This document shows, one piece after another, positions 22,110-37,900 of a stretch of DNA of 64,000 bases. Location of the stretch: assembly GCA_030549495.1 (NCBI GenBank), contig JAUIRK010000960.1:649501-713500 (forward strand), written 5' to 3'. The position numbers and the translations under genes are program-made. The notes under the pieces are model-generated. The model did not search any database. It was not told the DNA's origin and saw nothing but the letters and a program-made list of their open reading frames with translations. The stretch's first letter is position 1. Each line of letters begins with the position of its first letter. This stretch comes from Nectonema munidae. Lineage: Eukaryota; Nematomorpha; Nectonematoida; Nectonematidae.

Positions 22110-24438
22110 ATTTAGAGGGGGGTGGCGTAAAGTGCCCCACTATTTTTCTCAGATATTAATAAGTTTTTATAAATATTTTTAATGTTACATATATATTTCA
22201 ACTATGCTGAACTCAGTGGTGTTGTCCATTTTTTTTTATCAAAATCAATCAAACTTATCCAAAAATTGATCTTAATGTGACACTCAAAATAGAAACTTTT
22301 TATCTAAATAATTATATAAAGTTTTTTACACATATATACCCATTTACAAATATGCTGAATTCAGTGGTGGTATTTATTTTTTATGTAAATCAATCAAACC
22401 TGTCAAAAAATTGATCTAAATGTGACAGCTCATCTCAAAAAGAAACTTTTTATCTAAATAATTATATAAAGTTTTTTACACAAATATACCCATTTACAAA
22501 TATGCTTAATTCAGTGGTGATATTTATTTTTTATGAAAATCAATCAAACCTGTCAAAAAATTGATCTAAACCTGACAGCTCATCTCAAAAAGAAACTTTT
22601 TATCTAAATAATTATATAAATTTTTTTACACATATATACCCATTTTCAAATATGCTGAATTCAGCGGTGATATTTATTTTTTATAAAAATCAATCAAACC
22701 TGTCAAAAAATTGATCTAAATGTGACAGCTCATTTCAAAAATAAACTTTTTATTTAAAATATAAAGTTTTTTACACATATATACCCATTTTCAAATATGC
22801 TGAATTCAGTGGTGATATTTATTTTTTATGAAAATCAATCAAACCTGTCAAAAAATTGATCTAAATGTGACAGCTCATCTCAAAAAGAAACTTTTTATCT
22901 AAATAATTATATAAAGTTTTTTACACATATATACCCATTTACAAATATGCTGAATTCAGTGGTGATATTTATTTTTTATGAAAATCAATCAAACCTGTCA
23001 AAAAATTTATCTAAATGTGACAGCTAATCTCAAAAAGAAACTTTTTATCTAAATAATTATATAAAGTTTTTTACACATATATACCCATTTACAAATATGC
23101 TGAATTCAGTGGTGATATTCATTTTTTATGAAAATCAATCAAAACTGTCAAAAAATTGATCTAATGTGAAGTATCTCAAAAAGAAACTTTTTATCCAAAT
23201 TATTATATAAAGTTTTTTACACACATATACCCATTTTTAAGTATGCTGTTTTTACTGGTGACATTCCTTTTTTATAAAAATCAGTCAAACCTGACAAAAA
23301 ATTTATCTAAATGTGACAACCCATGTCAAAATTAAAATTTTTATTCTTAATTATAAAGTGTTTTCACTATATACCCATTTTCAAGTATGCTGAATTCAGT
23401 GGTGATATTTATTTTTATGAAAATCAATCATACCTGTCAAAAAATTTATCTAAATGTGACAGCTAAATTCAAAAAGAAACTTTTTATCTAAATAATTATA
23501 TAAAGTTTTTTACACATATATACCCATTTACAAATATTTTGAATTCAGTGGTGTTATTTATTTTTTTATGAAAATCAATCAAACCTGTCAAAAAAATGAT
23601 CTAAATGTGACAGCTCATCACAAAAAGAAACTTTTTATCTAAATAATTATATAAAGTTTTTTACCCATATATACCCGTTTACAAATATGCTGAATTCAGT
23701 GGTGATATTTATTTTTTATGAAAATCAATCAAACCTGTCAAAAAATTTATCTAAATGTGACAGCTAAATTCAAAAAGAAACTTTTTATCTAAATAATTAT
23801 ATAAAGTTTTTTACACATATATACCCATTTACAAATATGCTGAATTCAGTGGTGATATTTATTTTTATGAAAATCAATCAAACTTGTCAAAAAATTGATC
23901 TAAATGTGACAGCTCATCTCAAAAAGAAACTTATCTAAATAATTATATAAAGTTTTTTACACATATATACCCATTTACAAATATGCTGAATTCAGTGGTG
24001 ATATTTATTTTTATGAAAATCAATCAAACCTGTCAAAAAATTTATCTAAATGTGACAGCTCATCTCAAAATGAAACTTTTTATTTAAATAATTATATAAA
24101 GTTTTTTACACATATATACCCATTCACAAATATGCTGAATTCAGTGGTGATATTTATTTTTTATGAAAATCAATCAAATTTGTCAAAAATTGATCTAAAT
24201 GTGACAGCTAATCTCAAAAAAAAACTTTTTATCTAAATAATTATATAAAGTTTTTGACACCTATATACCCATTTACAAATATGCTGAATTCAGTGGTGAT
24301 ATTTATTTTTTTATGAAAATCAATCAAACCTGTCAAAAAATTTATCTAAATGTGACAGATAAATTCAAAAAGAAACTTTTTATCTAAATAATTATATAAA
24401 GTTTTTTACACATATATACCCATTTACAAATATGCTTA

Positions 24439-24611
24439 GGGGTCGTTCACAATTGACGTCAACTAAAACGGGGGGGGGGGGGGGGTATCCAAAGTTGACA
24501 TAAGTCAATTTTGTTAAGTGATGATATATCTAAAAGTTGACATGAGGGGGGGGGGGGGGGAGGGGGTTGAAATTTATCAAAAAAAGGTTTATGTCAATTG
24601 TGAACGACCCC
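24439..24611. mobile_element. MITE with GGGGTCGTTCACAATTGAC ends, copy 1
   Basis: A 173-bp element with near-perfect terminal inverted repeats (GGGGTCGTTCACAATTGAC and its complement), flanked by TTA (24436-24438, 24612-24614). Monomers with ATGCTTAATTCAG show the site before insertion. A 3-bp TTA duplication and G-rich ends suit PIF/Harbinger; a Tc1/mariner origin with a TA duplication is the alternative. It has no coding capacity. Two G runs (16 and 15) lie inside. Confidence 0.85.
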
Positions 24612-27600
24612 TTAATTCAGTGGTGATGTTTATTCTTTTATGAAAATGAATCAAACCTGTCAAAAAATTTATCTAATTGTGACAGCTAAATTCAAAAAGA
24701 AACTTTTTATCTAAATAATTACATAAAGTTTTTTACACATATATACCCATTTACAAATATGCTGAATTCAGTGGTGATATTTATTTTTTATGAAAATCAA
24801 TCAAATCTGATAAAAATTGATCTAAATGTGACAGCTAATCTCAAAAAGAAACTTTTTATCTAAATAATTATATAAAGTTTTTTACACATATATACCCATT
24901 TACAAATATGCTGAATTCAGTGGTGTTATTTATTTTTTTATGAAAATCAATCAAACCTGTCAAAAATTGATCTAAATGTGACAGCTCATCTCAAAAAGAA
25001 ACTTTTTATCTAAATAATTATATAAAGTTTTTTACACATATATACCCATTTACAAATATGTTGAATTCAGTGGTGTTATTTATTTTTTTATGAAAATCAA
25101 TCAAACCTGTCAAAAAAATGATCTAAATGTGACAGCTCATCACAAAAAGAAACTTTTTATCTAAATAATTATATAAAGTTTTTTACCAATATATACCCAT
25201 TTACAAATATGCTGAATTCAGTGGTGATATTTATTTTTTATGAAAATCAATCAAACCTGTCAAAAAATTTATCTAAATGTGACAGCTAAATTCAAAAAGA
25301 AACTTTTTATCTAAATAATTATATAAAGTTTTTTACACATATATACCCATTTACAAATATGCTGAATTCAGTGGTGATATTTATTTTTAAAAAATTGATC
25401 TAAATGTGAAAGCTCATCTCAAAAAGAAACTTATCTAAATAATTATATAAAGTTTTTTACACATATATACCCATTTACAAATATGCTGAATTCAGTGGTG
25501 ATATTTATTTTTATGAAAATCAATCAAACCTGTCAAAAAATTGATCTAAATGTGACAGCTCATCTCAAAAAGAAACTTTTTATCTAAATAATTATATAAA
25601 GTTTTTTACACATATATACCCATTTACAAATATGCTGAATTCAGTGGTGTTATTTATTTTTTTATGAAAATCAATCAAACCTGTCAAAAATTGATCTAAA
25701 TGTGACAGTTAATCTCAAAAAGAAACTTTTTATCTAAATAATTATATAAAGTTTTTTACACATATATACATATTTACAAATATGCTTAATTCAGTGGTGA
25801 TATTTATTTTTTATGAAAATCAATCAAACCTGTCAAAAAATTGATCTAAACCTGACAGCTCATCTCAAAAAGAAACTTTTTATCTAAATAATTATATAAA
25901 TTTTTTTACACATATATACCCATTTTCAAATATGCTGAATTCAGTGGTAATATTTATTTTTTATAAAAATCAATCAAACCTGTCAAAAAATTGATCTAAA
26001 TGTGACAGCTCATTTCAAAAATAAACTTTTTATTTAAAATATAAAGTTTTTTACACATATATACCCATTTTCAAATATGCTGAATTCAGTGGTGATATTT
26101 ATTTTTTATAAAATCAATCAAACCTGTCAAAAAATTGATCTAAATCTGACAGCTCATCTCAAAAAGAAACTTTTTATCTAAATAATTATATAAATTTTTT
26201 TACACATATATACCCATTTTAAAATATGCTGAATTCAGTGGTGATATTTATTTTTTTATGAAAATCAAAAAAACCTGTCAAAAAATTGATCTAAATGTGA
26301 CAGCTCATCTCAAAAAGAAACTTTTTATCTAAATAATTATATAAAGTTTTTTACACATATATACCCATTTACAATTATGCTGAATTTCGTGGTGATATTT
26401 ATTTTTTTATGAAAATCAAAAAATTGATCTAAATGTGACAGCTCATCTCAAAAAGAAACTTTTTATCTAAATAATTATATAAAGTTTTTTACCCATATAT
26501 ACCCATTTACAAATATGCTGAATTCAGTGGTGATATTTATTTTTTATGAAAACCAATCAAATTTGTCAAAAATTGATCTAAATGTGACAGCTAATCTCAA
26601 AAAGAAACTTTTTATCTAAATAATTATATAAAGTTTTTTACACATATATACCCATTTACAAATATGCTGAATTCAGTGGTGTTATTTATTTTTTTATGAA
26701 AATCAATCAAACCTGTCAAAAAAATGATCTAAATGTGACAGCTCATCTCAAAAAGAAACTTTTTATCTAAATAATTATATAAAGTTTTTTACCCATATAT
26801 ACCCATTTACAAATATGCTGAATTCAGTGTTGATATTTATTTTTTATGAAAATCAATCAAACCTGTCAAAAAATTTATCTAAATGTGACAGCTAAATTCA
26901 AAAAGAAACTTTTTATCTAAATAATTATATAAAGTTTTTTACACATATATACCCATTTACAAATATGCTGAATTCAGTGGTGATATTTATTTTTATGAAA
27001 ATCAATCAAACTTGTCAAAAAATTGATCTAAATGTGAAAGCTCATCTCAAAAAGAAACTTATCTAAATAATTATATAAAGTTTTTTACACCATATACCCA
27101 TTTACAAATATGCTGAATTCAGTGGTGATATTATTTTTTTTATGAAAATCAATCAAACCTGTCAAAAAATTTATCTAAATGTGACAGCTAAATTCAAAAA
27201 GAAACTTTTTATCTAAATAATTATATAAAGTTTTTTACACCATATACCCATTTACAAATATGCTGAATTCAGTGGTGATATTTATTTTTTTATAAAAATC
27301 AATCAAACCTGTCAAAAAATTTATGTAAATGTGACAGCTAAATTCAAAAAGAAACTTTTTATCTAAATAATTATATAAAGTTTTTTACACATATATACCC
27401 ATTTACAAATATGCTGAATTCAGTGGTGATATTTATTTTTTTATGAAAATCAATCAAACCTGTCAAAAAATTGATCTAAATGTGACAGCTAAATTCAAAA
27501 AGAAACTTTTTATCTAAATAATTATATAAAGTTTTTTACACATATATACCCATTTACAAATATGCTGAATTCAGTGGTGATATTTATTTTTTTATGAAAA

Positions 27601-30600
27601 TCAATCAAACCTGTCAAAAAATTGATCTAAATGTGACAGCTCATCTCAAAAAGAAACTTTTTATTTAAATAATTATATAAAGTTTTTTACACATATATAC
27701 CCATTTACAAATATGCTGAATTCAGTGGTGATATTTATTTTTTTATGAAAATCAATCAAACCTGTCAAAAAATTTATCTAAATGTGACAGCTAAATTCAA
27801 AAAGAAACTTTTTATCTAAATAATTATATAAAGTTTTTTACACATATATACCCATTTACAAATATGCTGAATTCAATGGTGATATATATTTTTATGAAAA
27901 TCAATCAAACCTGCAAAAAATTGATCTAAATTTGACAGCTCATCTCAAAAAGAATCTTTTTATTTAAATAATTATATAAAGTTTTTTACACATATATACC
28001 CATTTACAAATATGCTGAATTCAGTGGTGATATTTATTTTTTTTATGAAAATCAATCAAACCTGTCAAAAAATTTATCTAAATGTGACAACTAAATTCAA
28101 AAAGAAACTTTTTATCTAAATAATTATATAAAGTTTTTTACACATATATACCCATTTACAAATATGCTGAATTCAGTGGTGATATTTATTTTTTATGAAA
28201 ATCAATCAATCTGTCAAAAATTGATCTAAATGTGACAGCTCATCTCAAAAAGAAACTTTTTATTTAAATAATTATATAAAGTTTTTTACACCATATACCC
28301 ATTTACAAATATGCTGAATTCAGTGGTGATATTATTTTTTTTATGAAAATCAATCAAACCTGTCAAAAAATTTATCTAAATGTGACAACTAAATTCAAAA
28401 AGAAACTTTTTATCTAAATAATTATATAAAGTTTTTTACACCATATACCCATTTACAAATATGCTGAATTCAGTGGTGATATTTATTTTTTTATGAAAAT
28501 CAATCAAACCTGTCAAAAAATTTATCTAAATGTGACAGCTAATCTCAAAAAGAAACTTTTTATCTAAATAATTATATAAAGTTTTTTACACATATATACC
28601 CATTTACAAATATGTTGAATTCAGTGGTGATATTTATTTTTTATGAAAATCAATCAAACCTGTCAAAAATTGATCTAAATGTGACCATCTCAAAAAGAAA
28701 CTTTTTATCTAAATAATTATATAAAGTTTTTTACACATATATACCCATTTACAAATATGCTGAATTCAGTGGTGATATTTATTTTTTTATGAAAATCAAT
28801 CAAACCTGTCAAAAAATTGATCTAAATGTGACAGCTCATCTCAAAAAGAAACTTTTTATCTAAATAATTATATAAAGTTTTTTACACATATATACCCATT
28901 TACAAATATGCTGAATTCAGTGGTGATATTTATTTTTTTATGAAAATCAATCAAACCTGTCAAAAAATTTATCTAAATGTGACAGCTAAATTCAAAAAGA
29001 AACTTTTTATCTAAATAATTATATAAAGTTTTTTACACATATATACCCATTTACAAATATGCTGAATTCAGTGGTGATATTTATTTTTTTTATGAAAATC
29101 AATCAAACCTGTCAAAAAATTGATCTAAATGTGACAGCTCATCTCAAAAAGAAACTTTTTATCTAAATAATTATATAAAGTTTTTTCACATATATACCCA
29201 TTTTCAAATATGCTGAATTCAGTGGTGATATTTATTTTTTTATGAAAATCAATCAAACCTGTCAAAAAATTGATCTAAATGTGACAGCTCATCTCAAAAA
29301 GAAACTTTTTATCTAAATAATTATATAAAGTTTTTTACACATATATACCCATTTACAAATATGCTGAATTCAGTGGTGATATTTATTTTTTTATGAAAAT
29401 CAATCAAACCTGTCAAAAAATTTATCTAAATGTGACAGCTAATCTCAAAAAGAAACTTTTTATCTAAATAATTATATAAAGTTTTTTACACCATATACCC
29501 ATTTACAAATATGCTGAATTCAGTGGTGATATTTATTTTTATGAAAATCAATCAAACCTGTCAAAAAATTGATCTAAATGTGACAGCTCATCTCAAAAAG
29601 AAACTTTTTATCTAAATAATTATATAAAGTTTTTTACACCTATATACCCATTTACATATATGCTGAATTCAGTGGTGATATTTATTTTTTTTATGAAAAT
29701 CAATCAAACCTGTCAAAAAATTTATCTAAATGTGACAGCTAAATACAAAAAGAAACTTTTTATCTAAATAATTATATAAAGTTTTTTACACCATATACCC
29801 ATTTACAAATATGCTGAATTCAGTGGTGATATTTATTTTTTTATAAAAATCAATCAAACCTGTCAAAAAATTTATGTAAATGTGACAGCTAAATTCAAAA
29901 AGAAACTTTTTATCTAAATAATTATATAAAGTTTTTTACACATATATACCCATTTACAAATATGCTGAATTCAGTGGTGATATTTATTTTTTTATGAAAA
30001 TCAATCAAACCTGTCAAAAAATTGATCTAAATGTGACAGCTAAATTCAAAAAGAAACTTTTTATCTAAATAATTATATAAAATTTTTTACACATATATAC
30101 CCATTTACAAATATGCTGAATTCAGTGGTGATATTTATTTTTTTATGAAAATCAATCAAACCTGTCAAAAATTGATCTAAATGTGACAGTTAATCTCAAA
30201 AAGAAACTTTTTATCTAAATAATTATATAAAGTTTTTTACACATATATACCCATTTACAAATATGCTGAATTCAGTGGTGATATTTATTTTTTTATGAAA
30301 ATCAATCAAACCTGTCAAAAAATTGATCTAAATGTGACAGCTAATCTCAAAAAGAAACTTTTTATCTAAATAATTATATAAGGTTTTTTACACATATATA
30401 CCCATTTACAAATATGCTGAATTCAGTGGTGATATTTATTTTTTTATGAAAATCAATCAAACCTGTCAAAAAATTTATCTAAATTTGACAGCTAATCTCA
30501 AAAAAAACTTTTTATCTAAATAATTATATAAAGTTTTTTAAACCTATATACCCATTTACAAATATGCTGAATTCAGTGGTGATATTTATTTTTTTATGAA

Positions 30601-31999
30601 AATCAATCAAACCTGTCAAAAAATTGATCTAAATGTGACAGCTCATCTCAAAAAGAAACTTTTTATTTAAATAATTATATAAAGTTTTTTACACATATAT
30701 ACCCATTTACAAATATGCTGAATTCAGTGGTCATATTTATTTTTTATGAAAATCAATCAAATCTGTCAAAAAATTTATCTAAATGTGACAGCTAATCTCA
30801 AAAAGAAACTTTTTATCTAAATAATTATATAAAGTTTTTTACACATATATACCCATTTACAAATATGCTGAATTCAGTGGTGATATTTATTTTTTTATGA
30901 AAATCAATCAAACCTGTCAAAAAATTGATCTAAATGTGACAGCTCATCTCAAAAAGAAACTTTTTATCTAAATAATTATATAAAGTTTTTTACACATATA
31001 TACCCATTTACAAATATGCTGAATTCAGTGGTGATATTTATTTTTTTATGAAAATCAATCAAACCTGTCAAAAAATTTATCTAAATGTGACAGCTAATCT
31101 CAAAAAGAAACTTTTTATCTAAATAATTATATAAAGTTTTTTACACCTATATACCCATTTACAAATATGCTGAATTCAGTGGTGATATTTATTTTTTTTA
31201 TGAAAATCAATCAAACCTGTCAAAAAATTTATCTAAATGTGACAGCTAATCTCAAAAAGAAACTTTTTATCTAAATAATTATATAAGGTTTTTTACACAT
31301 ATATACCCATTTACAAATATGCTGAATTCAGTGGTGATATTTATTTTTTTATGAAAATCAATCAAACCTGTCAAAAAATTGATCTAAATGTGACAGCTAA
31401 TCTCAAAAAGAAACTTTTTATCTAAATAATTATATAAAGTTTTTTACATTATACCCATTTACAAATATGCTGAATTCAGTGGTGATATTTATTTTTTATG
31501 AAAATCAATCAAACCTGTCAAAAAATTGATCTAAATGTGACAGCTAAATTCAAAAAGAAACTTTTTATCTAAATAATTATATAAAGTTTTTTACACATAT
31601 ATACCCATTTACAAATATGCTGAATTCAGTGGTGATATTTATTTTTTATGAAAATCAATCAAATCTGATAAAAATTGATCTAAATGTGACAGCTAATCTC
31701 AAAAAGAAACTTTTTATCTAAATAATTATATAAGGTTTTTTACACATATATACCCATTTACAAATATGCTGAATTCAGTGGTGATATTTATTTTTTTATG
31801 AAAATCAATCAAACCTGTCAAAAAATTGATCTAAATGTGACAGCTCATCTCAAAAAGAAACTTTTTATCTAAATAATTATATAAAGTTTTTTACATTATA
31901 CCCATTTACAAATATGCTGAATTCAGTGGTGATATTTATTTTTTTATGAAAATCAATCAAACCTGTCAAAAAATTGATCTAAATGTGACAGCTAAATCT

Positions 32000-34900
32000 C
32001 AAAAAGAAACTTTTTATCTAAATAATTATATAAAGTTTTTTACACATATATACCCATTTACAAATATGCTGAATTCAGTGGTCATATTTATTTTTTATGA
32101 AAATCAATCAAATCTGTCAAAAAATTTATCTAAATGTGACAGCTAATCTCAAAAAGAAACTTTTTATCTAAATAATTATATAAGGTTTTTTACACATATA
32201 TACCCATTTACAAATATGCTGAATTCAGTGGTGATATTTATTTTTTTATGAAAATCAATCAAACCTGTTAAAAAATTTATCTAAATGTGACAGCTAAATT
32301 CAAAAAGAAACTTTTTATCTAAATAATTATATAAAGTTTTTTACACATATATACCCATTTACAAATATGCTGAATTCAGTGGTGATATTTATTTTTTATG
32401 AAAATCAATCAAACCTGTCAAAAAATTTATCTAAATGTGACAGCTAATCTCAAAAAGATTAATCTAAATAATTATATAAAGTTTTTTACACATATATACC
32501 CATTTACAAATATGCTGAATTCAGTGGTGATATTTATTTTTATGAAAATCAATCAAACCTGTCAAAAAATTGATCTAAATGTGACAGCTCATCTCAAAAA
32601 GAAACTTTTTATTTAAATAATTATATAAAGTTTTTTACACATATATACCCATTTACAAATATGCTGAATTCAGTGGTGATATTTATTTTTTTATGAAAAT
32701 CAATCAAACCTGTCAAAAAATTGATCTAAATGTGACAGCTCATCTCAAAAAGAAACTTTTTATTTAAATAATTATATAAAGTTTTTTACAGATATATACC
32801 CATTTACAAATATGCTGAATTCAGTGGTGATATTTATTTTTTTATGAAAATCAATCAAACCTGTCAAAAAATTGATCTAAATGTGACAGCTAAATTCAAA
32901 AAGAAACTTTTTATCTAAATAATTATATAAAGTTTTTTACACATATATACCCATTTACAAATATGCTGAATTCAGTGGTCATATTTATTTTTTATGAAAA
33001 TCAATCAAATCTGTCAAAAAATTTATCTAAATGTGACAGCTAATCTCAAAAAGAAACTTTTTATCTAAATAATTATATAAGGTTTTTTACACATATATAC
33101 CCATTTACAAATATGCTGAATTCAGTGGTGATATTTATTTTTTTATGAAAATCAATCAAACCTGTCAAAAAATTTATCTAAATGTGACAGCTAAATTCAA
33201 AAAGAAACTTTTTATCTAAATAATTATATAAAGTTTTTTACACATATATACCCATTTACAAATATGCTGAATTCAGTGGTGATATTTATTTTTTATGAAA
33301 ATCAATCAAACCTGTCAAAAAATTTATCTAAATGTGACAGCTAATCTCAAAAAGAAAATCTAAATAATCATATAAAGTTTTTTACACATATATACCCATT
33401 TACAAATATGCTGAATTCAGTGGTGATATTTATTTTTTATGAAAATCAATCAAACCTGTCAAAAAATTGATCTAAATGTGACAGCTCATCTCAAAAAGAA
33501 ACTTTTTATTTAAATAATTATATAAAGTTTTTTACACATATATACCCATTTACAAATATGCTGAATTCAGTGGTGATATTTATTTTTTTATGAAAATCAA
33601 TCAAACCTGTCAAAAAATTGATCTAAATGTGACAGCTCATCTCAAAAAGAAACTTTTTATTTAAATAATTATATAAAGTTTTTTACACATATATACCCAT
33701 TTACAAATATGCTGAATTCAGTGGTGATATTTATTTTTTTATGAAAATCAATCAAACCTGTCAAAAAATTGATCTAAATGTGACAGCTATATTCAAAAAG
33801 AAACTTTTTATCTAAATAATTATATAAAGTTTTTTACACATATATACCCATTTACAAATATGCTGAATTCAGTGGTCATATTTATTTTTTATGAAAATCA
33901 ATCAAATCTGTCAAAAAATTTATCTAAATGTGACAGCTAATCCCAAAAAGAAACTTTTTATCTAAATAATTATATAAGGTTTTTTACACATATATACCCA
34001 TTTACAAATATGCTGAATTCAGTGGTGATATTTATTTTTTTATGAAAATCAATCAAACCTGTTAAAAAATTTATCTAAATGTGACAGCTAAATTCAAAAA
34101 GAAACTTTTTATCTAAATAATTATATAAAGTTTTTTACACATATATACCCATTTACAAATATGCTGAATTCAGTGGTCATATTTATTTTTTATGAAAATC
34201 AATCAAATCTGTCAAAAAATTTATCTAAATGTGACAGCTAATCTCAAAAAGAAAATCTAAATAATTATATAAAGTTTTTTACACATATATACCCATTTAC
34301 AAATATGCTGAATTCAGTGGTGATATTTATTTTTATGAAAATCAATCAAACCTGTCAAAAAATTGATCTAAATGTGACAGCTCATCTCAAAAAAAACTTT
34401 TTATTTAAATAATTATATAAAGTTTTTTACACATATATACCCATTTACAAATATGCTGAATTCAGTGGTGATATTTATTTTTTTATGAAAATCAATCAAA
34501 CCTGTCAAAAAATTGATCTAAATGTGACAACTCATCTCAAAAAGAAACTTTTTATTTAAATAATTATATAAAGTTTTTTACAGATATATACCCATTTACA
34601 AATATGCTGAATTCAGTGTTGATATTTATTTTTTTATGAAAATCAATCAAACCTGTCAAAAAATTTATCTAAATGTGACAGCTAAATTCAAAAAGAAACT
34701 TTTTATCTAAATAATTATATAAAGTTTTTTACACATATATACCCATTTACAAATATGCTGAATTCAGTGGTCATATTTATTTTTTATGAAAATCAATCAA
34801 ATCTGTCAAAAAATTTATCTAAATGTGACAGCTAATCTCAAAAAGAAACTTTTTATCTAAATAATTATATAAGGTTTTTTACACATATATACCCATTTAC

Positions 34901-37900
34901 AAATATGCTGAATTCAGTGGTGATATTTATTTTTTTATGAAAATCAATCAAACCTGTCAAAAAATTTATCTAAATGTGACAGCTAAATTCAAAAAGAAAC
35001 TTTTTATCTAAATAATTATATAAAGTTTTTTACACATATATCCCCATTTACAAATATGCTGAATTTAGTGGTGATATTTATTTTTATGAAAATCAATCAA
35101 ATCTGTCAAAAAATTTATCTAAATGTGACAGCTAATCTCAAAAAGAAAATCTAAATAATTATATAAAGTTTTTTACACATATATACCCATTTACAAATAT
35201 GCTGAATTCAGTGGTGATATTTATTTTTATGAAAATCAATCAAACCTGTCAAAAAATTGATCTAAATGTGACAGCTCATCTCAAAAAGAAACTTTTTATT
35301 TAAATAATTATATAAAGTTTTTTACACATATATACCCATTTACAAATATGCTGAATTCAGTGGTGATATTTATTTTTTTATGAAAATCAATCAAACCTGT
35401 CAAAAAATTGATCTAAATGTGACAACTCATCTCAAAAAGAAACTTTTTATTTAAATAATTATATAAAGTTTTTTACAGATATATACCCATTTACAAATAT
35501 GCTGAATTCAGTGGTGATATTTATTTTTTTATGAAAATCAATCAAACCTGTCAAAAAATTTATCTAAATGTGACAGCTAAATTCAAAAAGAAACTTTTTA
35601 TCTAAATAATTATATAAAGTTTTTTACACATATATACCCATTTACAAATATGCTGAATTCAGTGGTCATATTTATTTTTTATGAAAATCAATCAAATCTG
35701 TCAAAAAATTTATCTAAATGTGACAGCTAATCTCAAAAAGAAACTTTTTATCTAAATAATTATATAAGGTTTTTTACACATATATACCCATTTACAAATA
35801 TGCTGAATTCAGTGGTGATATTTATTTTTTTATGAAAATCAATCAAACCTGTCAAAAAATTTATCTAAATGTGACAGCTAAATTCAAAAAGAAACTTTTT
35901 ATCTAAATAATTATATAAAGTTTTTTACACATATATACCCATTTACAAATATGCTGAATTTAGTGGTGATATTTATTTTTATGAAAATCAATCAAACATG
36001 TCAAAAAATTTATCTAAATGTGACAGCTAATCTCAAAAAGAAAATCTAAATAATCATATAAAGTTTTTTACACATATATACCCATTTACAAATATGCTGA
36101 ATTCAGTGGTGATATTTATTTTTATGAAAATCAATCAAACCTGTCAAAAAATTGATCTAAATGTGACAGCTCATCTCAAAAAGAAACTTTTTATTTAAAT
36201 AATTATATAAAGTTTTTTACACATATATACCCATTTACAAATATGCTGAATTCAGTGGTGATATTTATTTCTTTATGAAAATCAATCAAACCTGTCAAAA
36301 AATTGATCTAAATGTGACAGCTCATCTCAAAAAGAAACTTTTTATTTAAATAATTATATAAAGTTTTTTACACATATATACCCATTTACAAATATGCTGA
36401 ATTCAGTGGTGATATTTATTTTTTTATGAAAATCAATCAAACCTGTCAAAAAATTGATCTAAATGTGACAGCTAAATTCAAAAAGAAACTTTTTATCTAA
36501 ATAATTATATAAAGTTTTTTACACATATATACCCATTTACAAATATGCTGAATTCAGTGGTCATATTTATTTTTTATGAAAATCAATCAAATCTGTCAAA
36601 AAATTTATCTAAATGTGACAGCTAATCTCAAAAAGAAACTTTTTATCTAAATAATTATATAAGGTTTTTTACACATATATACCCATTTACAAATATGCTG
36701 AATTCAGTGGTGATATTTATTTTTTTATGAAAATCAATCAAACCTGTCAAAAAATTTATCTAAATGTGACAGCTTAATTCAAAAAGAAACTTTTTATTTA
36801 AATAATTATATAAAGTTTTTTACACATATATACCCATTTACAAATATGCTGAATTTAGTGGTGATATTTATTTTTATGAAAATCAATCAAACATGTCAAA
36901 AAATTTATCTAAATGTGACAGCTAATCTCAAAAAGAAAATCTAAATAATCATATAAAGTTTTTTACACATATATACCCATTTACAAATATGCTGAATTCA
37001 GTGGTGATATTTATTTTTATGAAAATCAATCAAACCTGTCAAAAAATTGATCTAAATGTGACAGCTCATCTCAAAAAGAAACTTTTTATTTAAATAATTA
37101 TATAAAGTTTTTTACACATATATACCCATTTACAAATATGCTGAATTCAGTGGTGATATTTATTTTTTTATGAAAATCAATCAAACCTGTCAAAAAATTG
37201 ATCTAAATGTGACAGCTCATCTCAAAAAGAAACTTTTTATTTAAATAATTATATAAAGTTTTTTACACATATATACCCATTTACAAATATGCTGAATTCA
37301 GTGGTGATATTTATTTTTTTATGAAAATCAATCAAACCTGTCAAAAAATTGATCTAAATGTGACAGCTAAATTCAAAAAGAAACTTTTTATCTAAATAAT
37401 TATATAAAGTTTTTTACACATATATACCCATTTACAAATATGCTGAATTCAGTGGTCATATTTATTTTTTATGAAAATCAATCAAATCTGTCAAAAAATT
37501 TATCTAAATGTGACAGCTAATCTCAAAAAGAAACTTTTTATCTAAATAATTATATAAAGTTTTTTACACATATATACCCATTTACAAATATGCTGAATTC
37601 AGTGGTGATATTTATTTTTTTATGAAAATCAATCAAACCTGTCAAAAAATTTATCTAAATGTGACAGCTTAATTCAAAAAGAAACTTTTTATTTAAATAA
37701 TTATATAAAGTTTTTTACACATATATACCCATTTACAAATATGCTGAATTTAGTGGTGATATTTATTTTTTATGAAAATCAATCAAACATGTCAAAAAAT
37801 TTATCTAAATGTGACAGCTAATCTCAAAAAGAAAATCTAAATAATCATATAAAGTTTTTTACACATATATACCCATTTACAAATATGCTGAATTCAGTGG

